In this document: in pieces, positions 30,900-41,288 of the stretch
How positions within the stretch are numbered: position 1 is the stretch's first letter
Layout of the letters: each line of letters begins with the position of its first letter
Source: Oopsacas minuta
Taxonomy: Eukaryota; Porifera; Hexactinellida; Lyssacinosida; Leucopsacidae
DNA: 64,000 nt
Direction: 5' to 3'
Assembly (NCBI GenBank): GCA_024704765.1
Contig: JAKMXF010000066.1
Span: forward strand, 496,001-560,000
Program-made: the position numbers and the translations under genes
Notes under the pieces: generated by a model
Seen by the model: only the letters and a program-made list of their open reading frames with translations
What the model was told of the DNA's origin: nothing
Database searches by the model: none

Positions 30900-31063
30900 T
30901 TTCAAAATATATGGAAAGATAGTTTGAATAGAGATTTTCTAATTTTGCTGATTCCTGTGATTTAATAAATTTTCCCTACAACAGGTGTACCATATAATCT
31001 CCCTTCTTTGAAATAAGAGTATTAGGCCGAGTCTTATGAACTCTAAAGATAAGAATATGGATA
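30900..31063 (+). repeat. 164-bp direct repeat, right copy
   Basis: It matches the copy at 29828-29991 base for base as far as I can read. After it the sequence is unrelated AT-rich DNA. Confidence 0.95.
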
Positions 31064-31293
31064 CAGATTTGTTTTATTGGTTATTAAGTTTTCTTACAGA
31101 TTTTAACGTGTTATTTAACGAATATTCATTCCATTAAAATACATCAGAGGTAATTTCTAGATAAAATTCAATTGTAATTAGCTTCGTATTTTAGTAAAAT
31201 TTAATAATTCAAATTTCAAAGATTGTATATTTGAATATTCAGGACATATAAGATTGGAGTTGTGAGAATAGAGCAAGTAAGTAAATATTATAA

Positions 31294-31599
31294 TCACAAA
31301 TATATTTCTAATTCTTGTTTTTCTAGCTGTATGAATTCTTCAATATCCTTCAAGTAGGTTCTTATATCTTCCTCCAATTCTTGTTTTTGTCTGTTAAGTG
31401 CAATTTTGGATTCCTTCAACCTGAAATATCTCGTTCCCTGTCGCAACTGCTCACGTCGTCTTTCTTTTCGCATTTCTTTAACCTTATCAGGGAATAAGTC
31501 TTTTATTTTCTTGGTAGTAAGTTTAACCAGATCTCTCCTCGTAATGGAACTGTCATTCCCTGAAAGATTTGAGTTTTGATAAAAATAAATATTATTCAT
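31294..31599 (-). CDS. Small bZIP-like protein (family member 1)
   Basis: The single exon encodes 101 residues. A basic stretch at ~43-62 (MRKERRREQLRQGTRYFR) runs into a heptad-like helix (LNRQKQELEEDIRTYLKDIE). The core RR[RK]EQ[LIV]..., an Arg nine residues after the Gln and the KxxL spacing are shared with three other small genes at 32569, 43415 and 44788. The invariant Asn of classical bZIP basic regions is not in the expected place. DNA binding and dimerisation are inferred. Confidence 0.6.
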   Translation of the reverse strand: MNNIYFYQNSNLSGNDSSITRRDLVKLTTKKIKDLFPDKVKEMRKERRREQLRQGTRYFRLKESKIALNRQKQELEEDIRTYLKDIEEFIQLEKQELEIYL

Positions 31600-32568
31600 T
31601 TCGTATTTGAGAAATTCCGATCTACAGTTCTATTTATACGTATACATTAGTATCATAGGGCGTATACATCTATTAATATAATATTAAGGATATGTTACGT
31701 TTTAAGGTTCCAATTACTGCTGCATAATTTTAGTTTACAGCACCTGTGCATCCTTTTATTAACTAAGATACCATTAAACATTTTAGCATCTATATTATAT
31801 TGACAAAAATTAAATTAACTAAACTGATACTGAAGTGTTTAGTTCGTGGAAATAGCTGAATTAATTAGTTTGTTTTAGGGGAAACTCAATGGGAATTTTC
31901 CTGTTCACACTTTTTATAATCTCTTTAATATCTTATTTGTAAGATAATGCAATCTTGACACTGAATAATTTCTTCACAATTCTCATGATATCTAGAAATG
32001 GATTCTGGATTACAGGTGTATAAATTCGCCATTTGTATATTTTCATATACACTATACCATAGGCTGTATCCACAAGTAGGGTTGATTATTGCTCAATCTT
32101 AACACTCATCTTTTATTTTTATTATAATTTCAATTTTTCATTGCTGTAAAACAATATTTATGTTTGCCTGTTTTATTGATAGAACCGTTTGGAGCATGTT
32201 CTCAATATGATTGTTGAATACATCTGGTCCTTCATAATAACTAGACTAGTACTCTGATGCATTTGTTTGAGTACAGTGGAGGTAAAGGGCTACTATTCAG
32301 GGTAATGTTATATTGTCTATAACACTACTTGTATGTTCTGTCCTTACGTAATTTAATTTTGTAAAATAATGCAATATAGTAAATACCTTTAATGATATAA
32401 TTATAATAGATGTTTACTAACAAGATCTGCGCGCAAAAGTTGTTTTCTTAATTGTGTGTGCTGAATGCATTGTCATTAGCGCGGGATTATGAGTAAATAC
32501 ACATGTATATTATTATTATTCACATTATACGAAGATACGTGAATTTATAACTGATCTTAACGTATTGC
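31600..32568. other. Gap between two small bZIP-like genes
   Basis: 969 bp of AT-rich DNA. No coding exon, RNA gene or inverted-repeat element is recognised. Confidence 0.4.
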
Positions 32569-32853
32569 TTATTGCACTTTAACAGAACGAACAACTCTGC
32601 TATTTTCCTTTGTATTTGAGTTATTCAAATCATCTATTTGGCTCTTCAAGCTAAGTATTTCATTTTCTAGATTATTTCTTTCATTCAAAAGTTCTCGTTT
32701 TTGTTTTCTTAGTCTCATATTTTGAACATTAAACTTGACTTGTTCTCTACGTCTCTCTTTTAACAGCACTTCTTTATGCTTGTCATTAATAGCTAAACGA
32801 GACAGCTCAGTAGTTGAGTAGCATACCAGATATTCCTGTAATTGTGAACACAT
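32569..32853 (-). CDS. Small bZIP-like protein (family member 2)
   Basis: I start at ATG 32853 (94 residues); the open frame begins 24 bp earlier at a TTG. The basic region and zipper read LKERRREQVKFNVQNMRLRK then QKRELLNERNNLENEILSLK. The first block is nearly identical in plan to the gene at 43415 (DRRRLQVKYNVQKLRLKRQK), so these two are close paralogues on opposite strands, 11 kb apart. Confidence 0.65.
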   Translation of the reverse strand: MCSQLQEYLVCYSTTELSRLAINDKHKEVLLKERRREQVKFNVQNMRLRKQKRELLNERNNLENEILSLKSQIDDLNNSNTKENSRVVRSVKVQ

Positions 32854-34321
32854 GAATATGTAATCGAGAACCTTCAAAAATTGTTATTATTTGTAAATTG
32901 TTTCCATCTGCACACACATGCATTTGGTTTATATATTTTCTGATTTATCTTAAACTCATTTATTACTCAACAAGTTATTACATTTTTTGAGGGAATAATC
33001 TATTAAATCACACTAAATACAACTGTAAGCAGCTAACTCTATTCAAGGTGATGGGATATACTAAATTTATCCTCACCTAATACTCTCAGGATCACATAGG
33101 GTCAATTCATATTGGAAAATAATTCCTTTAATAGCAGGTTAGCGTGTTAGCAAAGGAAATCTGTGCTAATTTCGACTTGCTATTTCATAGACCAACATTA
33201 CTGTATAAGTAAAAAGCAATTATTCAACTAATTCTGAAAAGGAGTGCTGGAGTGTATATAAATTTTGTCTCAATGGGTTAGAATCTATAATATTAAATCT
33301 CAATGATTGTTTGTCGGTTGTCAAGGAAAGGATTTACGGTATGCAATTTTGAAATTGTTGCATAACTATGTATTTATCGTGTTTATCAAGGAAGTAAATA
33401 GAATTCAATAAGACTTCACTAAATATATGAAACATGCTGAATCCTATTTTCACACTTTTGGATTAATCATATGTAAATTTATTGCTGTTTTTATGAATAT
33501 AAAGTAAACAAATTTCAAAATTGAGGTAGAATCATACTTTCAATGGTTATACTGAGGTAATCGAGTATGCTGAGTCTGAATATTGTAAACAACATCAATA
33601 TTATTAAATCTTAATTGTTGTTTGTCTGTTTGTTTGTCCGTTGAATACTTCGAGGCGCAATGCGCCGAGTTCATCGCGAAGCGACGAGTCAAAGGCTCGT
33701 ATCAAATATATCCATTCGTGCATCAGTTATACGTAAATTTGAATGTAATATTATTTCCGATACTATGTTATTAAGATGGCGCAATACGTATTTCCATATT
33801 AATTACATTTTGTAATGCCATAGGTAAACTGGATTGTGTAATTCAGTCAGAAATTCCCGGCTTTACCTACACGCCTACAACTAGCAGGAGGGTGTTATGC
33901 CAGGAATAGTATCATTCACTGATGTAATCTTTATTATTGAAAGAAACATTTTCAAAGAACTGAAAATTTGCATATATTTAAAAGTGAGTAGCGCATGCGC
34001 TACTCACTTTTAAATACGTCAAAATTTGATCCCCTACTTATTACTGAACTATCAGGAAACTAATTTATTATATTTTACTTTTGTTTAGAAATGCATACTC
34101 ACCAAAAGTAAGTGTTATGTGCAGATCCTCGCTCACCGGCTGATTGTGATAGAAGATTGTATATGTATAGCGCCATAACGGCCTGTATTCATTACATTTA
34201 TAGCTAGAACGTTTGCTATCATGATATCATTGTACTTCCTTGAAATATTTAGATAATACTAGCTATAATTAATTATCAAATACACTGATTATTCAGATAA
34301 TTATCAAATGTTATAGTTTTA
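32854..34321. other. Gap with element remnants and a perfect palindrome
   Basis: It contains a CAGTGGAG-family remnant (about 33100-33190) and two diverged copies of a segment rich in TTGTTTGT (about 33270-33340 and 33590-33650). A CpG-bearing hairpin cluster lies at 33650-33700 (ggcgcaatgcgcc, tcgcgaagcga), and a 42-bp perfect palindrome at 33975-34016. No gene is seen. Confidence 0.5.
33975..34016. repeat. 42-bp perfect palindrome
   Basis: The arms read tatttaaaagtgagtagcgc then atgcgctactcacttttaaa, with no mismatch over 21 bp per arm and no spacer (centre 33995/33996). It is much longer than chance in AT-rich DNA and could fold as a cruciform or RNA hairpin. Confidence 0.9.
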
Positions 34322-35767
34322 ATGGCAGGCAAAGAACAAAATGACAAAGACGAAGAGCTAACAGGCCCCCTAGAGAAGATAAAGATGGAAATTCAGAAAG
34401 TCTCCGGCTGGAAATCCGAGATGGAGAAGGAGGAAGAAGAATCAATAGCTCATATAGCGAAGAGGTATGCTGTTCTCTTGTCAACTCTAGAGAAGAGAAG
34501 AGATAAATTAATCGGGAATACTAAGAAGAAATATGCTCTAGCGTTCTATGAGGCAGATCAGCAAATCTCTGAGTTGGAAACTTGTCTATCTTCACATTTA
34601 GAACTGGTTGAACAACAAATGGTAGATGTTAAAGATGTTTCAGCGGTTTCACTTCAGTCCCTTGAGGGGAAACTTAAAGATTGGAAGTTAAAACTTAAAG
34701 ATTCTGAACAGAAACTTGATTCCTGTTCTCAAGAATTCAGTTTCAATTATAATCTGAGTAGAATTATGCTAGATCGACACGAGGTTAATTGTTTATTAGA
34801 AAACGTAGGTACTTCTAACGTAGATATTGGCTGTACAGTGGAAGAGCATGTGTTATCTGGTATACACGGTCATTCAATACTACTTGATATGTGTATTGAT
34901 GTGAATACAGGGACTTACTACTTCCTGAAGCAAGACACAGGACAATGTGCAGAGATAGCTGTATGTACTTTTGATAGGCAAAAACTCAATGCTCTGAATG
35001 TAATACAGATTGATAGAGCATTCTCTGGCTCATTCTGGTCGTTAGGGAAGAAGAAACCTATTCCACACAGCATAACAATTAACTCACGTCATCTGTTCGT
35101 TAGTTTCCAGCATGAGAGCGCTGTAGTAATAATGACTAGAGCAGGAGAGTATATAGACACTATGAGTATTGATAAATGTAAGAATCCTCTTAACTTGTCT
35201 ATGGTAAAAGGCTTAGCTTCTGATTTAGAAGATTACGTATTGATATGTGATAGCGGGAATGATCGTGTATTAATCTTACAGCCAGATCTAAAGGCTACTT
35301 TTCCTATCTCACACAATCGTAACTCTATTCCTTATCTCTGTGCTCCAGAGAAAGTTTCTTCTGCTGGACATCAGAAATTGGTTGTTCTACACAAAGGTTA
35401 TCCTCCGCTTCATATTTATAATTTCCACGGTGAAGTCATTGCTCTATTCGGAGCTCTCGGTAGCGGTATGAATCGGTTTGTACCACAGAATTTATGCTGG
35501 ATTCCTCAGCGTAAAAATATACCCGAGTTGTTCCTATGTGTTGGTGATTATGGACCTCTTCCTGATTACGTCATTGGTTTTGATTTGAGTGAGGGGATTG
35601 TCTATCATTTTGGGAGTGTAGATCCAGATCGTATTGAGGGTACAGTAACACCTCCAGCTATTTTAGCTGATCCTAATGGTATCGTGCTACTGACTATTTC
35701 AGATAGAAATATTCTGTTTGTCATTCGTAATAATTCTGAGTTCTTTAGCTGCAATAAGGAGAACTAA
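34322..35767 (+). CDS. Coiled-coil plus NHL-propeller protein (TRIM-like without RING/B-box)
   Basis: The intronless protein has 481 residues. Residues ~1-145 are a highly charged coiled coil (EKIKMEIQKVSGWKSEMEKE, then KLIGNTKKKYALAFYEADQQ) like the segment following B-boxes in TRIM proteins. Residues ~190-475 are NHL-like blades (e.g. VKGLASDLEDYVLICDSGND, then RVLILQ; LHIYNFHGEVIALFG; FVPQNLCWIPQR). No zinc-binding RING or B-box precedes. It may be a scaffold or RNA-binding propeller. The neighbouring NHL-only gene at 28757 may be a relative. Confidence 0.7.
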   Translation: MAGKEQNDKDEELTGPLEKIKMEIQKVSGWKSEMEKEEEESIAHIAKRYAVLLSTLEKRRDKLIGNTKKKYALAFYEADQQISELETCLSSHLELVEQQMVDVKDVSAVSLQSLEGKLKDWKLKLKDSEQKLDSCSQEFSFNYNLSRIMLDRHEVNCLLENVGTSNVDIGCTVEEHVLSGIHGHSILLDMCIDVNTGTYYFLKQDTGQCAEIAVCTFDRQKLNALNVIQIDRAFSGSFWSLGKKKPIPHSITINSRHLFVSFQHESAVVIMTRAGEYIDTMSIDKCKNPLNLSMVKGLASDLEDYVLICDSGNDRVLILQPDLKATFPISHNRNSIPYLCAPEKVSSAGHQKLVVLHKGYPPLHIYNFHGEVIALFGALGSGMNRFVPQNLCWIPQRKNIPELFLCVGDYGPLPDYVIGFDLSEGIVYHFGSVDPDRIEGTVTPPAILADPNGIVLLTISDRNILFVIRNNSEFFSCNKEN

Positions 35768-36044
35768 TTAGCATGTTTGAGAGTTTATCCTTCGGAATTA
35801 TGTAAATTTGTATATCAATTAATCTATTTCTGAACATTTCAATATTTGTAGAAAATATTCCATATGCATAAGAATATTTGAATATTTCATTTGTTTTGAA
35901 TGAAGTCTTTACTTATACATAAGCGGTTCCCAACCTTTTTCACCTGCTGGACCCTCTATTCTAATTTTAACACATTCTGTGGACTCCTCCGTAGACTGCA
36001 ATACAAATTTTGAGAATTAATTAGTAGATTTTAATTGAGTTATC

Positions 36045-38812
36045 ATGGCACACACAAAGTCAAGCAACACTAATTTCCGTGCTATGAAGAGGATTGGATA
36101 TTTATTGAACTTTATTTACAGTCTTGGATACATAGTAAGGTTCTTCCACCAATTATTCTACATTCTAAAATGTCAACTAAACAAGCTAAGAGGGTTAGAA
36201 ACAGTAACAAAGATAGTCTGGAGTGATAATGAGATATTAAACTGCTCGGCTGTGCGTCTTTCTAGAATGATAAGAAGTAGGAGTGTAACTTCTGAGTTAG
36301 TTGTACAAACATTCATTGATAGAATTAATGAAGTTAATCCTGTTATCAATGCTGTAGTATGTGATAACTTTGTTCAAGCACTCAAGAGAGCTAGAGAGGT
36401 AATTTCTATGTAAATCTATCCATATTCGTCAGGATTGGGGAAATTGTACTATTTTTCACTTTTTTGAAGTAGAAAACTCCCGAAATTCTTTATTAAAACT
36501 TACAGTCAACTCCTGTTATATCGAAGCTCAAGGGACCGCGATAATTTTGACGGTTTGGGACCATATTTGTGTAATTAGACTTCTATATAAGCGGGTAGTT
36601 CGATACATCCGTGTTCGATCTAAAGGGAGTTAACTGTATTTACAAATAATATTTCAATTAGATTGATGCATATCTGGATGGACCTACTGAATCCTTCCCC
36701 TCTGACCTATCCCCAGAAAATGCTCCTCTTGTTGGTGTTCCCTGTTCCATCAAGATGAGTATATTCGTTACAGACATGGTGAATGATGTTGGTGTATGGT
36801 GTCGTAGAGGTCGAGTAGCTAGTAGAGATGCTGATGTTGTAGTGAGGCTGAGGAAAGCTGGAGCTATTCCTCTCGCGGTTACTAACACATCTGAGTTCTG
36901 TTTCTTTTGGGATAGTTGTAATAAAGTGCATGGAGCTACCAAGTAAGTAACTTTTATAATATACGTAGAATCGCGTTAATACGAACAAATATTTGCACAA
37001 TGTCAAGTCTCTACAATTGTTATTCAATTGGTACTAACGAGGTTTCTTTGTATGTACGCGATTTATACGAAAATCCATACGATACGTTTATGAGTGCTAA
37101 TGCTATTTCAATGAATATACAATTCATACTACATGTATGTATATAGCAACCCTTACAATACTCAACATACGAGTGGAGGTAGTTCTAGTGGTGAGGGAGC
37201 TCTTGTAGCTGCTCAAGGATCCCCGTTTGGTATCGGAACAGATGGAGGAGGTAGTATTAGGATGCCTGCTTACTTCACAGGGGTATACGGTCACAAGTGT
37301 AGTCCTGATATGGTATCAAATGACGGACAGTTTCCTCATATTGAGGATACACGTATCTCTATAACTACAGGGCCTCTATGTAGATATCCGGAAGATATAG
37401 GACCTGTTATGCGAGTTATCTCATATAGTCCTTTCCCTGAGTGGAGTGAGGTTATATATGTTATTAATAATACAGTCAACTACCGTTACATCGATTCTGA
37501 AAGGACTGTAATATTTACTTCGATATAACCGATGAAACTTATGTTTTGTAACGGAAATTGACTCTAAGATCTAATTTTAATGAGCTACACATTAGAACTC
37601 AGATAAGACATACTCCCTCGGGAAACTCAGCATAGTACGTTTTAACTGAAGTATGTCTTATCCGAGTTCTACCGTATATTATAATATTTTCATTAGATAG
37701 ATGCATCCAAGCTTAAGATCTACTACTTGCTGGAGCCTAACATATCCTTATCTTCCTCAATAGATCCTGTTATCACAGAACGTACTAGATCTCTCATAGA
37801 CACCCTAACAACCAAGTGTAGTATGCACGTAGAGCCGTATGATAATAAGTTATTCCAATGGAGTCTTCCTATATGGACAGGGACTAATCTCATGCATGGA
37901 GATCCTTCAATTGATAAACAGCTGTTAATTAATGATCCAACTTCTAAACGTGTGAGTTATGTCGCAATTTCTATTGTAAATAAAGTTAACTTCCGTTATA
38001 TCGAAGCTCAAAGCAAAAAGATCGCGATAATTACTTCCATATAACCGTAAAATGATATAACAGGAGATGATTGTATCTATTTTAACAAACTTTTGATCCA
38101 CATTACTAATTCAGTAATTTTCACAAAAACTAGAATTTTATTAGTTCCTGCCTATACATATATTATTGTTATTTATGACTGACTGTATGTGTGTGTAGAT
38201 TAACTTTGGCTGGGAGCTATTAAAGAGCTTTGTCTGTGCAGCTAACTTTAACATGTTCACAAACATCCTCGCTCTATCTCAAAGGAGAACTAAATTTAAT
38301 TCTAATGCTGGGTTTAACCATAAAATGTATAATGTCGGACAGAAGCTGAAGCAACAATTAGAAGATTTACTGGGGGATAATGGAGTGCTATTGTTTCCTT
38401 CTCACCCTACTACAGCCCCTAGACATAATATGCCTCAGGTAATGTAGTGATAGCTATATAGCTATTAGTATATTTCAAATGCTAACTAATATAATGAGAG
38501 TTTGATGGGGAAATTTGGAACTTCTTATCTGTAAACTTGTTATGATAAATCTGTGAATATTTCGGTTTGAAATATTACATTTCATTATATATTTTCTCTA
38601 AGGTAATGCCTACGAACTTCTCATTCACTGCAGTATTCAATGCTATACTAATGCCTGTAACTCAAATACCGCTTGGACTTTCACCAGACGGTCTACCATT
38701 AGGAGTACAACTTGTAGCTAAACAAGGGAATGATCATTTAACTATTGCACTAGCTGAATATATCTCAGAAGTGACCAAGGTAGGATGTACTCTTCCTACA
38801 GGTTGTACATGA
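36045..38812 (+). CDS. FAAH2: FAAH2-like fatty-acid amide hydrolase, six exons
   Basis: Exons 36045-36398, 36662-36942, 37147-37450, 37697-37951, 38199-38438 and 38603-38812 join in frame to 547 residues, close to the 532 of human FAAH2. An N-terminal hydrophobic anchor is present. The amidase-signature triad is intact: Lys in GVPCSIK (exon 2), and cis-Ser and nucleophile Ser in SGGSSSGEG...GTDGGGSIRMPAYF (exon 3). INAVVCDNF, LLFPSHPTTAPRH and PLGLSPDGLPLGVQLVA also match the family. The predicted reaction is hydrolysis of fatty-acid amides at membranes. The exon 3 donor (gttata) is weak. Introns 1, 3 and 4 each host miniature elements. Confidence 0.9.
36503..36636. mobile_element. pogo/Tigger-like MITE in FAAH2 intron 1
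   Basis: The ends CAGTCAACTCCTGTTATATC and GATCTAAAGGGAGTTAACTG are inverted, with TA on both sides. Confidence 0.85.
37473..37563. mobile_element. pogo/Tigger-like MITE in FAAH2 intron 3
   Basis: The left end is CAGTCAACTACCGTTACATC; the right end (gtaacggaaattgac) is diverged. TA precedes the left end. Confidence 0.7.
37590..37674. mobile_element. MITE, CAGTAGAACTCGG family, in FAAH2 intron 3
   Basis: The ends CATTAGAACTCAGATAAGAC and GTCTTATCCGAGTTCTACCG are inverted. It lies 26 bp after a CAGTCAAC-family copy, so one intron received two elements. Confidence 0.75.
37982..38073. mobile_element. Diverged CAGTCAAC-family MITE in FAAH2 intron 4
   Basis: The left end has decayed to aagttaacttccgttatatc. 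The interior cgaagctcaaag and cgcgataattacttcc matches the family, and the right end is atataacaggagatgattg. Confidence 0.6.
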
Positions 38813-38954
38813 ATTTATATAAAATTATTAGTTGGAAATTGTAGAGTTTAGTTTGAGTTACTTGCATATTCTTGTATTATTTATTATTATTTATTATTAA
38901 TATATTATTTGATATTTTGAGTGATTATCTTATAATTTATCAAAAATTAAGACG

Positions 38955-39071
38955 CAGTGTTTCCCAACCTTTTCACTAGGGATCCTCTAATTTTACAATT
39001 TTAATACATTCTGTGGACCCCTGCTGTCGTCAGTGTACCACCAAAGGGTCATGGACAGGTTGGGAACACTG
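38955..39071. mobile_element. hAT-like MITE (CAGTGTTTCCCAACC ends)
   Basis: The ends CAGTGTTTCCCAACCTTTTC and GGACAGGTTGGGAACACTG are inverted repeats. The type is common in animal non-autonomous hAT elements. Diverged pieces with the same ends occur near 35932-36010 and 40612-40690. This copy lies between the FAAH2 and sulfotransferase genes. Confidence 0.7.
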
Positions 39072-39114
39072 AAATACGGTACTGAAAGATTTAATATCAT
39101 TTGTAGCTTTCTGT

Positions 39115-40537
39115 ATGGTTCTAGTCAAAATGAAGAAATTTTCCAAAAAGCATAAAATTAGAATTTTACTTCTATCATCACTCATAATTATTGTTCTTAT
39201 TCTAATTGGATTGAGTATTGCACATGAATACCCAAAACAGACAGCTCATTTCAAAAGGCTGGTATATTTACTTTACAGCAAAGTTATCGGAGATATTGCT
39301 AAAAGACCTATTACGACTAATCTCTCTGCCTCAGATAGGTAATTTGCTAGTGAACAAATACTGATTTTACTTGCAAATATGCAAAATTTGTAGGTTGATA
39401 TTTGAGAGTTGTGCTCCATTTTACAAAGAGGATCATAAAGTAGTGAAGAGGGTTTGTCCTCGAAATATGAGGTTTCGACCTGCTAATAAAGCTAATGACG
39501 TCACGGCTTTGATAAGTTTTCCTGGATCAGGAAACACATGGATGAGACAGATTATGGAAGAAGCTACTGGTATATATACTGGAGCTATATATTGTGATGA
39601 GGATCTGAAGAGAGCAGGGTTTCTTGGTGAGTTGATAACTACCATACATCCCATCTGGCTTGTTAATAGGTGAACTCAAGTGTATTTGCAAAGTGTTAAA
39701 AACTTTAACACTATTTTATTATTTAGGAGAATATCTTACTTCTAACGCAGTTATAGCTATTAAAACACATTTAACGGACAATAGATTAATTAATGGAAAA
39801 TCTGGAAAATCATTTGATTCTGTTATATTTCTAACACGCAATCCTTATGATGCTATAATAGCTGAGGCTAACAGGGAATGGACTGAAGACCATACTAAAG
39901 TAGCACAGATAGAAAAATTCAAAGATTTGAAAAACTGGAGTGAATTCGTATCTAAGATGTCAAAGATATGGGAAATGACAGTCAGAACTTGGTTGCAAGA
40001 GGATAAACCGTTGCTGATTGTAAGGTAAGATCCTTTATTCAATTTTACGTTCATACGCGCATATACGTACTTGACAAAAGTTTGAATGGTAGAATTTTGA
40101 GTACAGTGGAGTTCACCTATTAGCAAGTCATATAGTGTGCGAATTTCCCTTGCTGCTATTTAGAGGAATTATTTCCAATACAAAATGGACTCTAAGTCCC
40201 TGAAAATATATGCTATTAGGCGAATAATGGTAACAGACTAACCTAAACACACAACTGTATATTATTGAGAAATTATATTTTAAGATATGAAGATTTGAAA
40301 TCAGACCTACTTAACCAATTAAAGCGTATACTAACATTCCTGAAGGTTCCATATACTGAAGATCAGCTCCATTGTGTTCTCAAGGCAAACTTAGATACAT
40401 TTAAACGGAAGAATGGTAGCGAAAATGAAGAAAAATACAAGAAATATTATTATACAGATGAACTTGTACAGTATGTTAATTCTACAATTGAAAATGTTAG
40501 ACCGATTTTGAATAAATTTAGCATATTCTATCTATAA
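39115..40537 (+). CDS. WSCD-type membrane sulfotransferase, four exons
   Basis: Exons 39115-39338, 39394-39626, 39727-40024 and 40285-40537 join in frame to 335 residues. A type II signal-anchor spans residues ~16-38 (ILLLSSLIIIVLILIGLSIA), as in Golgi sulfotransferases. The PAPS 5'-phosphosulfate loop ISFPGSGNTWMRQIMEEATG is followed by IYTGAIYCDEDLKRAGFLGE, IAIKTH, the 3'-phosphate motif FLTRNPYDAIIAEANRE, and YEDLKSDLLNQLKRILTFLK. These match the sulfotransferase part of animal WSCD1/2, but no Cys-rich WSC domain is present. Substrate unknown. The last intron contains a CAGTGGAG-family element (from 40104). Confidence 0.85.
40104..40235. mobile_element. MITE, CAGTGGAGTTC family, in the sulfotransferase intron
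   Basis: The left end CAGTGGAGTTCACCTATTAG follows TA. The interior (gcaagtc, cgaatttcccttgct, ttatttccaatacaaaatgg) matches the family. The right end is not clear. Confidence 0.65.
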
Positions 40538-41288
40538 ATTCAATATTTATTGATTATACCGAAAAGATGAATATGTTTGCATAATATGATAATCAAGAGA
40601 AATGACTTTGAGAACTGGTTCCCAAACTTTTCACCAGTGGATCTCTTTACAAATATTATATTTTAACACAACCATTTCCTACAGATGTCATTCTCATATC
40701 ACCCTTCCATATACATTACTGGAACAATAATTACAAAGCTTCTATCAAACACTAAATTGAATAAATTATAGGGGATCTCCCTATCTCACGAATATTGCAA
40801 ATACTGAAACTATACTAATTTGAATATCAATAGCATATGCATATACAACACCCAATTGCATGTAACTCAATATTATATCTGAGCATTATTCCCTAATGTG
40901 TCCCTTCTTCAGGTATTATTCTGTCAGCAAACATTGCTATTTTAATTATCTTAACTTATCTAATTTTAAACACATTTGTTACCCTAGATCAAATTTATAG
41001 TTCATAAACCTACACACTCTACTGGTATAATCGGGTATTATGCTAATGGGGTATTATACCCAAATTAGTTTTCTAATTAAGTGGCACTTACCACTTACAG
41101 AAAGTGGACAATAAATAGTTTTAAATATCGATGATTTGAGGGTTTATTAAAATCCAAAGAGTATGTCATAATTCCCTAAAAATTACGAATTAAGCTATTG
41201 TATGGAACTTATTTGAAATTTCTTGAAAAATTACAAAATTTAAAACAGGAAATTATATCCATTTTTGACATATTAGTTACATCACCTA
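40538..41288. other. Gap between sulfotransferase and amidohydrolase genes
   Basis: 751 bp of AT-rich DNA with a diverged hAT-like end near 40612. No gene is seen. Confidence 0.4.

Larger units (their letters stand above)
29603..31293. other. Gap dominated by the flanked minisatellite
   Basis: No gene is seen between the NHL gene and the first small bZIP gene. Almost all of 29828-31063 is the 21-bp array and its two flanking direct repeats. Confidence 0.6.

Noticed and set aside
29867-30965. Long open frames of ~333-338 codons on both strands (KIKQKYR, LDFSIFL and LIFLYFC repeats)
   Set aside because: They come from a 21-bp tandem array with no stop in several frames; overlapping frames on both strands cannot all be real and none starts with a sensible domain.
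36045-38812. FAAH2 fragments as a broken pseudogene
   Set aside because: All six pieces join in frame at GT-AG sites and the catalytic Lys/Ser/Ser are intact; the interruptions are introns.
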